From the NCBI GenBank assembly GCA_006384855.1, contig VCJN01001248.1, positions 1-64,000 on the forward strand: a stretch of DNA of 64,000 nucleotides, written 5' to 3'. The stretch comes from Tetraselmis striata (Eukaryota > Chlorophyta > Chlorodendrophyceae > Chlorodendrales > Chlorodendraceae). Position numbers and translations under genes: made by a program. This document shows positions 12,386-22,116 of the stretch, piece after piece. Numbering within the stretch: the stretch's first letter is position 1; each line of letters starts with the position of its first letter. The notes below the pieces were generated by a model. The model saw only the letters and a list, made by a program, of their open reading frames with translations. It was not told where the DNA came from and made no database searches.

Positions 12386-13212
12386 CTATTGAGTACTCAA
12401 CTGCCGCTCGGCCGCCTCTATGTCGCCTCTATTGCTTGAAGACTCCTGGCCGTGTCGATGCGACCGAGCACGCGACGATGGCAGTGCCAAAGTGGTCTCC
12501 ATGGTCACGGGGCGCTTCGTCGCGAGGCAGGAAATATGTACCTTGGGCGCCCATCGCTGTTGTATTCGGAAGTGATAGAGGAGGCTGTCGGCAGCGTGAC
12601 GTGAATTTATTTGTCCACCCGACGGCGACTGCTCTCCCTCCGTGTAAGTAGCCTGCTTGTATCGTGCCACCTTAGTATCGGATACTATGGATGACGCAAT
12701 GGCCGTAGTTGCTTGCCCAGCGTCTGTAGAAGAGTTAAATGTCGACCTCGCGGCTATTGCTGCTGCGGATGCCACGACCACTTCATATTTCTTCAGGAAG
12801 GTAGGTTCGGCACCTTGAGGGGCGCATTGCGAGGAGGCTCGCAGCTGCTTTCTGTATCTCCGCGGCGCTTGCACCTCGTAGTTGGAGATTGTGCAGATAC
12901 GCCAAACCTTTCTCATAGGCCTCCGTGACGAAGCAGTCACGGCACGCGTAGCAACGCGTGGAAGAGTCGTTGGGCGAGAGGTCGTAGAGGGTACCTGTTG
13001 CGCAGGGTCTACCCGGATCGGAGAGCCGCTGCGCGGGAACGACTGAAACACACATTATTTCCTAGGACTCGACGTTCGAGCGTTCGCGTGGACTGGCCAG
13101 CGACTGCGTTCAACTCCTTCACTTGCGCGGGGATCTTTGCAAACTTGGCCTGCAGTGTTGCAAACTCCGAAGGGACTGGATAGCGTTCGAACTTCAGGCG
13201 ACGATGAGTCAA
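12386..13212 (-). CDS. Possible minus-strand gene fragment, unrecognised
   Basis: Two adjacent minus-strand readings look protein-like. One, 13067-13212, contains RLKFERYPVPSEFATLQAKF and then KELNAVAGQSTRTLERR. The other, 12787-13035, contains RCYACRDCFVTEAYEKGLAY and later AAEIQKAAASLLAMRPSRC, with a C-x2-C pair. They are in different frames and no good intron separates them. I cannot name a family. It may be the remnant of a transposon gene. Confidence 0.25.
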
Positions 13213-14433
13213 ATACGTATGTGACCTTTTTCAACTGAGCCGTTCGGCACAACTAGCAAGCAAATAAGTGCCTGTAGGGAGACGTCGGACGACGCGAATT
13301 TGTATGCTCAGTCGCTACCTGTAAGCCACCATTTTATCGTTTCTACGGGTACTGGTACCGGACTTCCGAATCAGTGGCCTTTATTAAACGGCCCGATTTT
13401 TCTTCTGTTGATATACGATGTCGCCACGTATTCTAAGCAGTCAGCGGTGATGCACTTCAATCGTTCTACGGGTACTCGTACGGCTGCCGACGCGATATTA
13501 ATTAAGAACCTTCTGCGCCCGATAGCACAGTTTTGGGCGAATCACAGACGGATACAGCACGAAGTATCCCATTCGCACACCGGCACCACCTATGGGAGCA
13601 GCAATGGTAGGGGTTTCGTCGTACTATCCCGTCGGCACCCAGAGCAGTTTCTAGAATGGAAAAGCCAGAATGGAGATAGAGACCAGGAGCAGTCATCACC
13701 TTTTATTCATCATTTCAAATTCTATCGCGACTACCAGAAGCGACCACAGGTACCCGTACTTCTGATGAATGACTGGCGCGGACTTTTTGACGATACGCTT
13801 GTACATTCGCCACTTCTGAGCAGTGGCTGCGGTGATGCACTTTAAGTAGTTATCTGTACATGAGCTATGCAAAAAGCGATCAGGAAAGCAGCCGAAAAGG
13901 TAATAGGAAACGTCCACAATACACACTTTAATCATTCTGGCCGTTTCTAGAATCTGGAATCCTGCTGCCGTTTGCGATTATTCATCAGTAGGCTCAGTAA
14001 ATGCGCTGTCGTAAGAGAACGAGTAGGTACTGGTACGTTATAAATATTATGAGCAGTACCCGGATCAGCACTGAGGATATATCGGCAGCAGTGTAGTGCG
14101 CATCGTCAGCAGTATGATACATATTTTTAAATCATTCTATCAGAGTACCCGTACAGGGACGGGTAGCATGCGGTAGCATACGGGTAGTCGCTTCCAGGGT
14201 TGTGCCGAACTCAGTTCAGTTCGTGGTGGTTCGGGAGTTCGGGCCGAAACCGAACTGAATCCCCGAATTCAGATCGGACTGAACTACTGCCTCGAAAATC
14301 GCCCGAAGTGGGGGTCTCCGAACTACACCGTACCTCTACTATTCCTTACAGATATGACCCCAGCGACTTAAAGCAGGTTCGACGGGGATACCTGTAGCCC
14401 AGCCCGCAAGCTGGGCCATCACCGCCGCTTTCT
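13213..14433. other. Gene-poor spacer
   Basis: Moderately AT-rich sequence with scattered ggtactcgta-type motifs. No gene or RNA was recognised on either strand. Confidence 0.4.
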
Positions 14434-14723
14434 GAAACTCGGTGCCTTCGGCTTGGGTGTGTGTGGACTGGTGTATGCATCGAATACGCCCCCTCCGTAG
14501 GCGCCTAGGGAGACAGTCAAGAAGCGGAGGTCGATGTTGCTGCACGGGTTGGCACTGAGCAGCCACGCCGGGCGGCGGGAGGGCTTGCCAGCGGCTGTTG
14601 TGGGAGAGTTGGCCGGGGGAGGGGGGGGGGGGGGGGGGGGGGGGGGGCTACGGTGAGAAACTTGCAGCGCTCGCCCCATAACCCCTCCAGAAAAGGTGCA
14701 GCAATTGGTGACTGGCCGCCGTC
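14434..14723 (-). CDS. Possible host exon fragment abutting the Copia insertion
   Basis: Reading the minus strand away from the LTR, codons DGGQSPIAAPFLEGLWGERC run to about 14654. They end at a donor-like GTAGCC followed by a long C-run, the same donor/C-run arrangement seen in real introns of this window. A possible next exon starts near 14594 after an acceptor-like ACAACAG. Its frame is ambiguous (one reading ends SFRKRR, another continues to 14339). The open frame continues across the target site into 22117 onward, so the retrotransposon may sit in an exon. No family was recognised. Confidence 0.3.
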
Positions 14724-15167
14724 TGTTAATGTTGACACAAGGCGGCTGCAGCTGACAGACAAGCAGCAGCAGGTGAGTGTGAGTGCACAGGACGGCAACA
14801 CGACCTTGCAGGTCGAGTGAGGAGCTGGTGGGAAGAACGAAGTAATTTACAAAGGCTAGGTTTCTCCAACTTGGCTGGTGGGCATGTTTGCAACATGCCT
14901 AGCCGGTCTGTGGCATCCTGGCCACTGAGATGGCCTCTAGTAGTTACCGTTGTACCTTGGTTCTGGTACGTTTGATGTAACTTTTCTAGTACTTTATGCT
15001 TTGTTGGTGTGGACATGAATGGTCAACAGTCACTTGAGCCTGTTGCCCATCTGAGCGCAATCCTAAATGTACCCAGGTGCAGTACCACTGTGGCAGCCTG
15101 TTAGAGCAGCAAAAGCAGCTACAAGTCACAGCAGTTCAGCGCTCTCATCAGCATATTAATATCAACA
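14724..15167 (-). repeat. 3' LTR of the Copia element
   Basis: It is 444 bp long, the same length and apparently the same sequence as the right-hand repeat. The polyprotein stop codon lies just inside it at 15162-15164. Confidence 0.93.
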
Positions 15168-18100
15168 CCCCTCCTCGATGAACTGCATGACCTTTGCAGC
15201 AAACTTGGCGAAGAGAGGGTTGCGTAGAGGCTTGGTGAACATGTCGGCGGCCATCTCCCTGGTTTCCACGTAGTGGATACTGATGTCGCCATTCTTGCAT
15301 GCCTCGCGCACGAAGTGGTAGCGGATGTCCATGTGCTTGGTACGACTGGATGTCACGTCATTGGTGGCGATAGCGATGCATGCTTGATTGTCCTCTCCGA
15401 TAGGGGTAGGGCCGTCAAGTGCGAGTCCCAGCTCCTGCAACATCTGCCTGATGAACATCACCTCCTGAGTGGCGATTGCCATGGCGACATATTCTGCCTC
15501 CGCAGTGGATAGGGTGACGATAGGCTGCAACAGCGACTTGTAGCTCACTGCTCCTCCGCAGATGGTGAAGTAGAATCCGCAGGTGGCCTTGCCTTGGCTG
15601 GTCATCGTGGCGTGGTTTGAGTCAGACCATCCAGCTAGCTGCAGCACGTCGCTCCCGCCGAAGGTGATGCCTCGATCAGGGTACTTCTTGAGGTAGCGCA
15701 AAACATGTTTTGCATCTTCCATGTGTGCGCGAGTTGGGGCTGACATAGCTCTGCACAGGCGGTTGACGGCCTCAGTGATGTCAGGTCTGGTGGCAGTGGA
15801 GGCGTACAGCAGTCCGCCGATGAGGCTCCTGAAAATGCTTGGATCGTCTAGCGCAGGTGAGTCGCGAGCATCGTTGCCGACGCTGGGAATATCAGCAGGG
15901 TTGCAGTCTGTCATGTTGAAACGCTCCAGCAGGTCGGTCACGTACTTCCCTTGATGTATCTTGATGGTGCCCGCGTCTCGGTCGCGCTCCACCTTCATGC
16001 CTAGAATCCAGGTGCAGGCTCCCAGGTCCTTGATGTCGAACTCGTCAGCGAGGTTGCGCTTGAACTGAACCACCCAGGTGGTGCAGTTGCTGCAGATCAG
16101 GATGTCGTCCACGTAGATCGCCACAATGCTGAAGGTGTTGCCGGATCGGTAGATGTAGGCGCCGGGGTCGGTCTTGAGCTGAGCAAATCCCTGCCCCAGC
16201 ATGTGCTCGCGCAGCTTGAGGTACCAATCGTGCGGCGCCTGCTTGAGGCCATAGACGCTCTTCTTCAGGTGGTAGACCAGCTCCTCTCCGTTGGGGCCTT
16301 GCTGTTCAAACTCAGGGGCTTGTGTCATGTAGATATCCTCCTCCAGGTCTGCGTAGAGGAACGCACAGTCGATGTCGGTCTGCTCGAGCTCCATGCCGTA
16401 ATGGGCTGCCAGGGAAAATATGATGCGTAGCGTGGTGAACTTCACGGTAGGTGCGAAGGTGTCGTTGTAGTCGATGCCATGCACTTGGCTGAAGCCCTTG
16501 GCCACCAGTCGCGCCTTGTAGCGTGCCAGGCTGCCGTCGGCGTTGCGCTTGGTCTTGAATACCCACTTGCACCTGACTGCCTTCCTGCCGGATGGTAGGG
16601 TCACCAGTACCCACGTCTTCCTGGCTATGAGGGATCGGTATTCTACCCACATCGCCTCCAGCCAGTGTGGTGCATCTGGACCGGTCAGAGCTTCCGTGTG
16701 TGTCTGCGGATCGCCGGGTGCCTCGCCTGCCAGATGGGCATGATCTCGATTGCTCCATGCCTGGTGGCGGGCGCTGACGGGGTTGCGGTAGTCGATGCGC
16801 GGGCGGCTTGATCGGGACAAGCCGGCAGGCTGTGGCGGTCCGCTGGACGTCGGGGCGGTTGGCACTGTAGGGCGTGCTGGACCAGGGACGGCAGGAGTAG
16901 GAGGCTGGGGAGTCACTGCTGGTGGCTGCGGGGCACCGGCTCCGGCCGGTTCGGGCGTCTCATCTCGCTCAGGCTGGGCGTTTGGGAAGAAATCTTCGTC
17001 GCTGTCGCTGGCATCACTGTCACTGTCGGGACGGCGCAGTGGGCGGGATGCCCCTCCTGAGGTCGATGCCCCTCCGGAGGCAGATGCCCCTCCTGAAGTT
17101 GACGCATGCCCTTCCTGCCACATCATCCCCTCCTGTGTGGCATGCCGCCACACATCAGTGGCAGGTGAAGGGGTAGCCGGCAGGACCCAATGCTCGTTGA
17201 ACGTGACGTTGCGCGTTGCCACGGTGGTGTTGGTATCAGGAAAATAGACGAGGTAGCAGTCGTCCGCGTGCAAAGCGTCGTAGCCCACGAAGATGCCGAG
17301 GCGAGCAGAGGGGTCCGACTTGATGCGTTGAGCGCGCTGTTGATGAACGTACGCTGGACAGCCGAAGACGCGCAAATGGGAGAGATCAGGGGCGGCTGCG
17401 GCGACGATGGACATGGGTGCAGCGCCGGTGCTCCTGGGGGTGCGGTTGTGCAGGTAGGCAGCGGTAGCCATGGCAAACTGCCAGTACGGGGTAGGAAGGC
17501 CAGCATAGGCCAGCATGCAGCGGCCCCAGGTCCACAAGGTGCGCCAGGTACGCTCCACCAGCCCATTCTGAAACTGGCTGTAGGGAGCAGAATACTCACG
17601 TCGCAGTGCATGAGCGTCACACTCAGCGATGAAGGCGCGACTGTGGAACACGCTGTCGTTGTCGAGACGTAGGGCACGGACGGTGTGCCCCATGCTGCGG
17701 GCGATCGCCAGGACGCGGCGCAGGCAGTCGACAGCGGCGGCGCGGGAGCGGACAAATAGAATGCAGCACCAGCTGCTGGCGTAATCAACAGCTCCAAACA
17801 CGTAGGAGTTGCCTTGCAGCGATCTGGTGGGGTTCTCCCAGAAGTCGCAGCCCAGCATGTGACATGGTGCATCTGGTCGAGGATGACAGGTGCGCGGTCG
17901 CGGGGCTGCAGTAGCCTTGATCATGGCGCAGGCGTGGCAGAACGGTAGACGCGTCTGCGTGGAGTAGTCAACCTGCGTGCCTGCGGTGCCGCGCAGAGCG
18001 TCCATGGCGCGCTCATGGATGTGACCGAGCCTGGCATGCCACAGATACTTGGAGTCTTGCTTCACTGCAGAGACGAGGGAGATGCCCGCTGGGGGTCCAG

Positions 18101-21100
18101 ACCGCTCAATGCGGCTGTGCAGCACGTACAGGCGGTCGACGCTCTCCACCGGGAAGACGGTATCGCCCACTTCGAGGCGGCTGCCGCGGGAGTTGATGAT
18201 GATCTGGAGATGGGCATTCTGTTCCTCAGCTTGCCGGCTACTGAAGAGGCGATAGATCTGGTTGTCAGAGCGGAACGCGAGATCTGGCACGTGTAACACA
18301 TTGCGAAGAACGACTGTCTGAGCAGTGCCGTTGTCGTCGGGAATGGTGGTTCGCACAGTGCCGATGCCGACGGCTCGTGCACACAGTCCGTGAATCCAGC
18401 GCGGGGAAATGGGCTTGTAGTCCGCGAAGTCAGAGATGTTGGCCACCATGTGAGAGGTGGCGCCGGTGTCAAGCACCCACGACTGCGGGAACGACTTGAT
18501 GCTGGGGAGCGCAACCTCTGACGCACTGGCCTTAACGATGGCAAGTGCCAGCCACCTGCCGATGTTGGCATCGATGCAGGCGCCCAGCATCATGCGGCGC
18601 TGATCAAGCGAGAGACCAGGGATGTCCAATGTGTCAGCCGGGAAGCCCATGCTCACAGCCACGATGTCCAAACAGGGGGTTTCAGGCTCGCCGTCGAGTA
18701 GAAGCATGCTTTTGCCGGGCACTGCAGGTGCGTCTGTCGTGGCGGTGGTCATGCGGTAGGCGTAACTGCCCCGGCGGGAGACGAACTTCGAGAAGAGGCC
18801 ATGCTGCAGATGAGAAGGAGCGGTCCACCGTGGAGAGAAGCCATGTGTGGTAAGGAGTTCCCCAACAGACAGCGGTGCCCGCTGGGACTGCTGATAGTGA
18901 GCGCGAAAGAAATCGATGTCACGGATGTTGCTCCATACCACTGTATCGCGTCTGGCTGTTGACCCAAGCTCGTGCGCTCGGACCAGAATTGGCGTGCCCA
19001 TAGCCTCAATGATCTCATGGCAGCGCGCAGCACCGGGGACGTTCTCGAGAATGAAGTTGACGCCACCAGACTGCATCGACGCCAGACGCTTGACGACATC
19101 AATAGAACCGTACAGCCCACCAGCACGCGGGTCGGCGAGCATGAGGCGATGAGGGTTGGCGGCTGAGAACGGGGCGCAGGGCGGTGAGGCAATCACTAGG
19201 TCGACATGCCCAAGTGATGCCAGTTCGTCGTCAGTGATGGACTGGACATCAGGGTTGATGCGGCCGTAGGAGTCGTGGATGGCGCTGGCAGGGATCTGAT
19301 GAGGATGGCGGGCTTGCATGCGCTCCTGCTCCACCCGGCCGGCCTTGCGCACGTGCTTGTCGGTCTCGCAGCATATCATGTCGCCAATGGTGACACCAGC
19401 TTCGGCCAGGCCCTCCGCGATGGAGTGAAGGGCGCCAGCACACAGTGACAAAATCCGAATCGGTTTGCCCTTGGTAAAAGCAGCAGGGTCGGCCTTGACA
19501 TCAGTAACAGACGGAAGAGGCTGGAACGGCGTCGGCGAGCTGGCAAGGGCGGCGTGAGGCAATGGCGGTGTGGAGGCGATGTCCGGCAGCGTCTGGGCGG
19601 CAAACGCAGCAGTATATCCACATGGATGGAAGAAGGGAACGGTCTTGGTAGGAGTGAGGTAGGCCGGGTAGCACACACCCGGGCGATGAGACGCAGTGAG
19701 GCGCCAGTGGAACGCGCGCTCCAGAGCGTCATGCTCGCACTCGCTGTCACTGTCGCCATTGCCGTCATCACCATGGACATCCACATCGCTGGCGGTATCG
19801 CAGAGGTTGTCGACAGCAGTCATCATGATCAGTTGATCAATGGCATCCGGTGTAGACGGAGGGACGGCGTCCGGGTAGTCAGCGGCATCATGTGTGGGAG
19901 GGCGCTCCTGTGGCGGGCTCCAGTCACACGGTGTGCAGCTGCCGCCAGACGAGCTGTCAGTCACCGCGCCTGGCATGCTGTTGTCGCTCGAGGCATCGTA
20001 ATCACCTTCGCTGATGCGTAGGAAGGCGCATGCAGCCTGGCGCGCCGCATGGTTGCGGCGGCGCACAGCATGGTTGCGGCGGCGGCGCAGATGGCGGTTG
20101 CGGCGATGAGGTGACTTGGGCTCGGCGTCAGGATCCTCAGCGGACGCCTCCAGCGCGTCAGGCTCCGCGGCAGGCTCGCCTGACTCCTCGGGCTCCTTAG
20201 ACTCATGACACGCCGCAGCAGACTCCACTGGCTCCGCGGGCGCCTTAGACTCATCAGTCTCCTGCTCAGCACCCATGGCAGGCTCCGCAAGTGGCATGAT
20301 GGATGTAACCACCACATCAGCCTCGGGGAGCATGGGACGCTTGCCATCCGCAATATCCGCCCGGAGCTTGTAGCACTCCTCGCGCAGGTGAGAGCGGCTC
20401 CAACAGAAGGTGCAATGGGTGATCACGTTGAAGTCGGTGGTGACGGGCGCCAGACGTTCTGCTGATGTGGGGCAGCTGGGCAGGTTGAGGTGAGAGGTCG
20501 CCACAAAAGCAAATTCCTTGGCCACGTGGGCATGCTCCTTGTCGCCAGCGGCGTCAGGGCGGCCGCGGCCGTCTCCTGCAGGTGGGTTGCGATCAGGGTG
20601 AACACGGCCCGCGGCCTTGTCCCGGGCGTAGCTTCGGCAGTCACGCTTCGGGTGGCCAGGGATGCCACAGTAATAGCAGCGGCGCTTGTTGACGCCGGGA
20701 CGGTCTGACGGCTGCATAGACGAGTGGCCAGCGCCGCCGGACGCCAAGGAAGACAGCATGGCGGCGAGCTTGGACATGGTTGCATCTTCAGCGCCGGGCT
20801 GAGGAGGAGAGAGCTCCTCTTTGAGTCTTGCGACCAGGGCAGTGAGATCAGCCTCACTCAATTTGCCATCCTTCACGGCGCTCGGCTGCGACGGGGGCGG
20901 CGCGGCCAGGAATGCTGCAGCAGTTGACTCGGCGGCAGGCGCACGGGAGGTGAGACGGACAGCCTTTGCTGCCTCAAGGAAGGTATCAGGCCTGCTGCGA
21001 AGAAGGTGGTCGTACTCAGACTTGAAGTCAGGTTGACGCAGACCATCACGGAAGTGGTTGATCAGCTTGGCGTCAGGGACAATCGTGCCGGCTCTGTCAA

Positions 21101-21536
21101 GCATCAGGCGGGCAAGCATCAGGCGGGCGATGAACGATTCGAGGTCCTCGTGAGGAGATTGCTTGGTAGACAGGGAGCCCTCAAGGGTGGAGATGTAGGT
21201 CTCAGGTGGCGGAGCAAAAGCGGCCTTGAGGGCTTGCAGGGCGTGGTAGCCCTTACGGGTGTTGTAACGGTAGCTGACGTCCAGGAGGTGAGTCGCCGCG
21301 GTCCTGCCAGGAAGCAGGTTGAGCAGCAGGCGGAAGACTTGGGCGTGGCAGTCCTCAGAGGTTGTGGTGTCATCAGCGACAAAGATATTAGAATACCCCT
21401 CCTCGCTGGTGAGACGACTCTCAAGCTGAAACTGCCACAGCAGCCATGAGGCAGCATCAAAATCACCAGGACGAGCAAAGGACTCATAGTCCTTGGTCTT
21501 CAAGCGCGCATGGGACATGGTAGCAAGGATTGCCAC
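15162..21536 (-). CDS. Copia gag-DNA methyltransferase-pol polyprotein (2124 aa)
   Basis: Domain order by approximate residue: gag of the Copia/UBN2 type (1-250); zinc knuckle CYYCGIPGHPKRDC (about 286-299); a second CCHC-like knuckle CTFCWSRSHLREEC (about 374-387); an acidic then Arg-rich linker; a C5-cytosine methyltransferase (about 688-1000); aspartic protease with DTGA (about 1023); integrase zinc site and core (about 1160-1420; landmarks LWHARLGHIHE, CHACAMIK, NGLVERTWRTL); reverse transcriptase (about 1655-1900; YVDDIL near 1810); and RNase H (STAEAEY near 2011). The methyltransferase shows LSLCAG (motif I), SPPCAPFSAANP (catalytic Cys, motif IV), ENVPG (motif VI) and a GLYGS stretch recalling DNMT3 enzymes. 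The element makes one fused protein; how the parts are released is not visible. Looks whole. Confidence 0.92.
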   Translation of the reverse strand: MAILATMSHARLKTKDYESFARPGDFDAASWLLWQFQLESRLTSEEGYSNIFVADDTTTSEDCHAQVFRLLLNLLPGRTAATHLLDVSYRYNTRKGYHALQALKAAFAPPPETYISTLEGSLSTKQSPHEDLESFIARLMLARLMLDRAGTIVPDAKLINHFRDGLRQPDFKSEYDHLLRSRPDTFLEAAKAVRLTSRAPAAESTAAAFLAAPPPSQPSAVKDGKLSEADLTALVARLKEELSPPQPGAEDATMSKLAAMLSSLASGGAGHSSMQPSDRPGVNKRRCYYCGIPGHPKRDCRSYARDKAAGRVHPDRNPPAGDGRGRPDAAGDKEHAHVAKEFAFVATSHLNLPSCPTSAERLAPVTTDFNVITHCTFCWSRSHLREECYKLRADIADGKRPMLPEADVVVTSIMPLAEPAMGAEQETDESKAPAEPVESAAACHESKEPEESGEPAAEPDALEASAEDPDAEPKSPHRRNRHLRRRRNHAVRRRNHAARQAACAFLRISEGDYDASSDNSMPGAVTDSSSGGSCTPCDWSPPQERPPTHDAADYPDAVPPSTPDAIDQLIMMTAVDNLCDTASDVDVHGDDGNGDSDSECEHDALERAFHWRLTASHRPGVCYPAYLTPTKTVPFFHPCGYTAAFAAQTLPDIASTPPLPHAALASSPTPFQPLPSVTDVKADPAAFTKGKPIRILSLCAGALHSIAEGLAEAGVTIGDMICCETDKHVRKAGRVEQERMQARHPHQIPASAIHDSYGRINPDVQSITDDELASLGHVDLVIASPPCAPFSAANPHRLMLADPRAGGLYGSIDVVKRLASMQSGGVNFILENVPGAARCHEIIEAMGTPILVRAHELGSTARRDTVVWSNIRDIDFFRAHYQQSQRAPLSVGELLTTHGFSPRWTAPSHLQHGLFSKFVSRRGSYAYRMTTATTDAPAVPGKSMLLLDGEPETPCLDIVAVSMGFPADTLDIPGLSLDQRRMMLGACIDANIGRWLALAIVKASASEVALPSIKSFPQSWVLDTGATSHMVANISDFADYKPISPRWIHGLCARAVGIGTVRTTIPDDNGTAQTVVLRNVLHVPDLAFRSDNQIYRLFSSRQAEEQNAHLQIIINSRGSRLEVGDTVFPVESVDRLYVLHSRIERSGPPAGISLVSAVKQDSKYLWHARLGHIHERAMDALRGTAGTQVDYSTQTRLPFCHACAMIKATAAPRPRTCHPRPDAPCHMLGCDFWENPTRSLQGNSYVFGAVDYASSWCCILFVRSRAAAVDCLRRVLAIARSMGHTVRALRLDNDSVFHSRAFIAECDAHALRREYSAPYSQFQNGLVERTWRTLWTWGRCMLAYAGLPTPYWQFAMATAAYLHNRTPRSTGAAPMSIVAAAAPDLSHLRVFGCPAYVHQQRAQRIKSDPSARLGIFVGYDALHADDCYLVYFPDTNTTVATRNVTFNEHWVLPATPSPATDVWRHATQEGMMWQEGHASTSGGASASGGASTSGGASRPLRRPDSDSDASDSDEDFFPNAQPERDETPEPAGAGAPQPPAVTPQPPTPAVPGPARPTVPTAPTSSGPPQPAGLSRSSRPRIDYRNPVSARHQAWSNRDHAHLAGEAPGDPQTHTEALTGPDAPHWLEAMWVEYRSLIARKTWVLVTLPSGRKAVRCKWVFKTKRNADGSLARYKARLVAKGFSQVHGIDYNDTFAPTVKFTTLRIIFSLAAHYGMELEQTDIDCAFLYADLEEDIYMTQAPEFEQQGPNGEELVYHLKKSVYGLKQAPHDWYLKLREHMLGQGFAQLKTDPGAYIYRSGNTFSIVAIYVDDILICSNCTTWVVQFKRNLADEFDIKDLGACTWILGMKVERDRDAGTIKIHQGKYVTDLLERFNMTDCNPADIPSVGNDARDSPALDDPSIFRSLIGGLLYASTATRPDITEAVNRLCRAMSAPTRAHMEDAKHVLRYLKKYPDRGITFGGSDVLQLAGWSDSNHATMTSQGKATCGFYFTICGGAVSYKSLLQPIVTLSTAEAEYVAMAIATQEVMFIRQMLQELGLALDGPTPIGEDNQACIAIATNDVTSSRTKHMDIRYHFVREACKNGDISIHYVETREMAADMFTKPLRNPLFAKFAAKVMQFIEEGC

Positions 21537-21672
21537 GAGGGGTGACGGAGGACGCCAGAGGACGACGAGGATGAGACGAGCGGAGAAACCCAGAGGTTGA
21601 GAAACCTAGGTGGAAGCGAAGACGAAAACAACGATGAGTGGCGCAGGGACATGCGCGATCAGGCCCATAACC

Positions 21673-22116
21673 TGTTAATGTTGACACAAGGCGGCTGCAG
21701 CTGACAGACAAGCAGCAGCAGGTGAGTGTGAGTGCACAGGACGGCAACACGACCTTGCAGGTCGAGTGAGGAGCTGGTGGGAAGAACGAAGTAATTTACA
21801 AAGGCTAGGTTTCTCCAACTTGGCTGGTGGGCATGTTTGCAACATGCCTAGCCGGTCTGTGGCATCCTGGCCACTGAGATGGCCTCTAGTAGTTACCGTT
21901 GTACCTTGGTTCTGGTACGTTTGATGTAACTTTTCTAGTACTTTATGCTTTGTTGGTGTGGACATGAATGGTCAACAGTCACTTGAGCCTGTTGCCCATC
22001 TGAGCGCAATCCTAAATGTACCCAGGTGCAGTACCACTGTGGCAGCCTGTTAGAGCAGCAAAAGCAGCTACAAGTCACAGCAGTTCAGCGCTCTCATCAG
22101 CATATTAATATCAACA
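21673..22116 (-). repeat. 5' LTR of the Copia element
   Basis: It is 444 bp long and should hold the element's promoter. It matches the left-hand repeat along its length by eye and is followed by the target duplication CCGTC. Confidence 0.93.

Larger units (their letters stand above)
14724..22116 (-). mobile_element. Ty1/Copia LTR retrotransposon carrying a cytosine DNA methyltransferase
   Basis: This 7393-bp element looks whole. Two 444-bp terminal repeats (14724-15167 and 21673-22116) begin TG and end CA, appear identical by eye, and are flanked by the same 5-bp target duplication CCGTC (14719-14723 and 22117-22121). In element orientation the 5' LTR is the right one. Just inside it (21661-21672) the plus strand reads aggcccataacc, matching the anticodon-loop region of initiator tRNA-Met, so priming on an internal tRNA site, as known for Drosophila copia, is likely. 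A purine tract GAGGAGGGG abuts the 3' LTR. One long open frame fills the interior. Identical LTRs imply a very recent insertion. Confidence 0.95.

Noticed and set aside
18500-19480. Methyltransferase as a separate host or bacterial contaminant gene
   Set aside because: It is in frame with gag and pol inside intact LTRs and a target duplication.
15273-21449. Many 60-260-codon open frames on the plus strand and other frames across the Copia element
   Set aside because: They are shadows of the GC-rich polyprotein; none shows a family motif.
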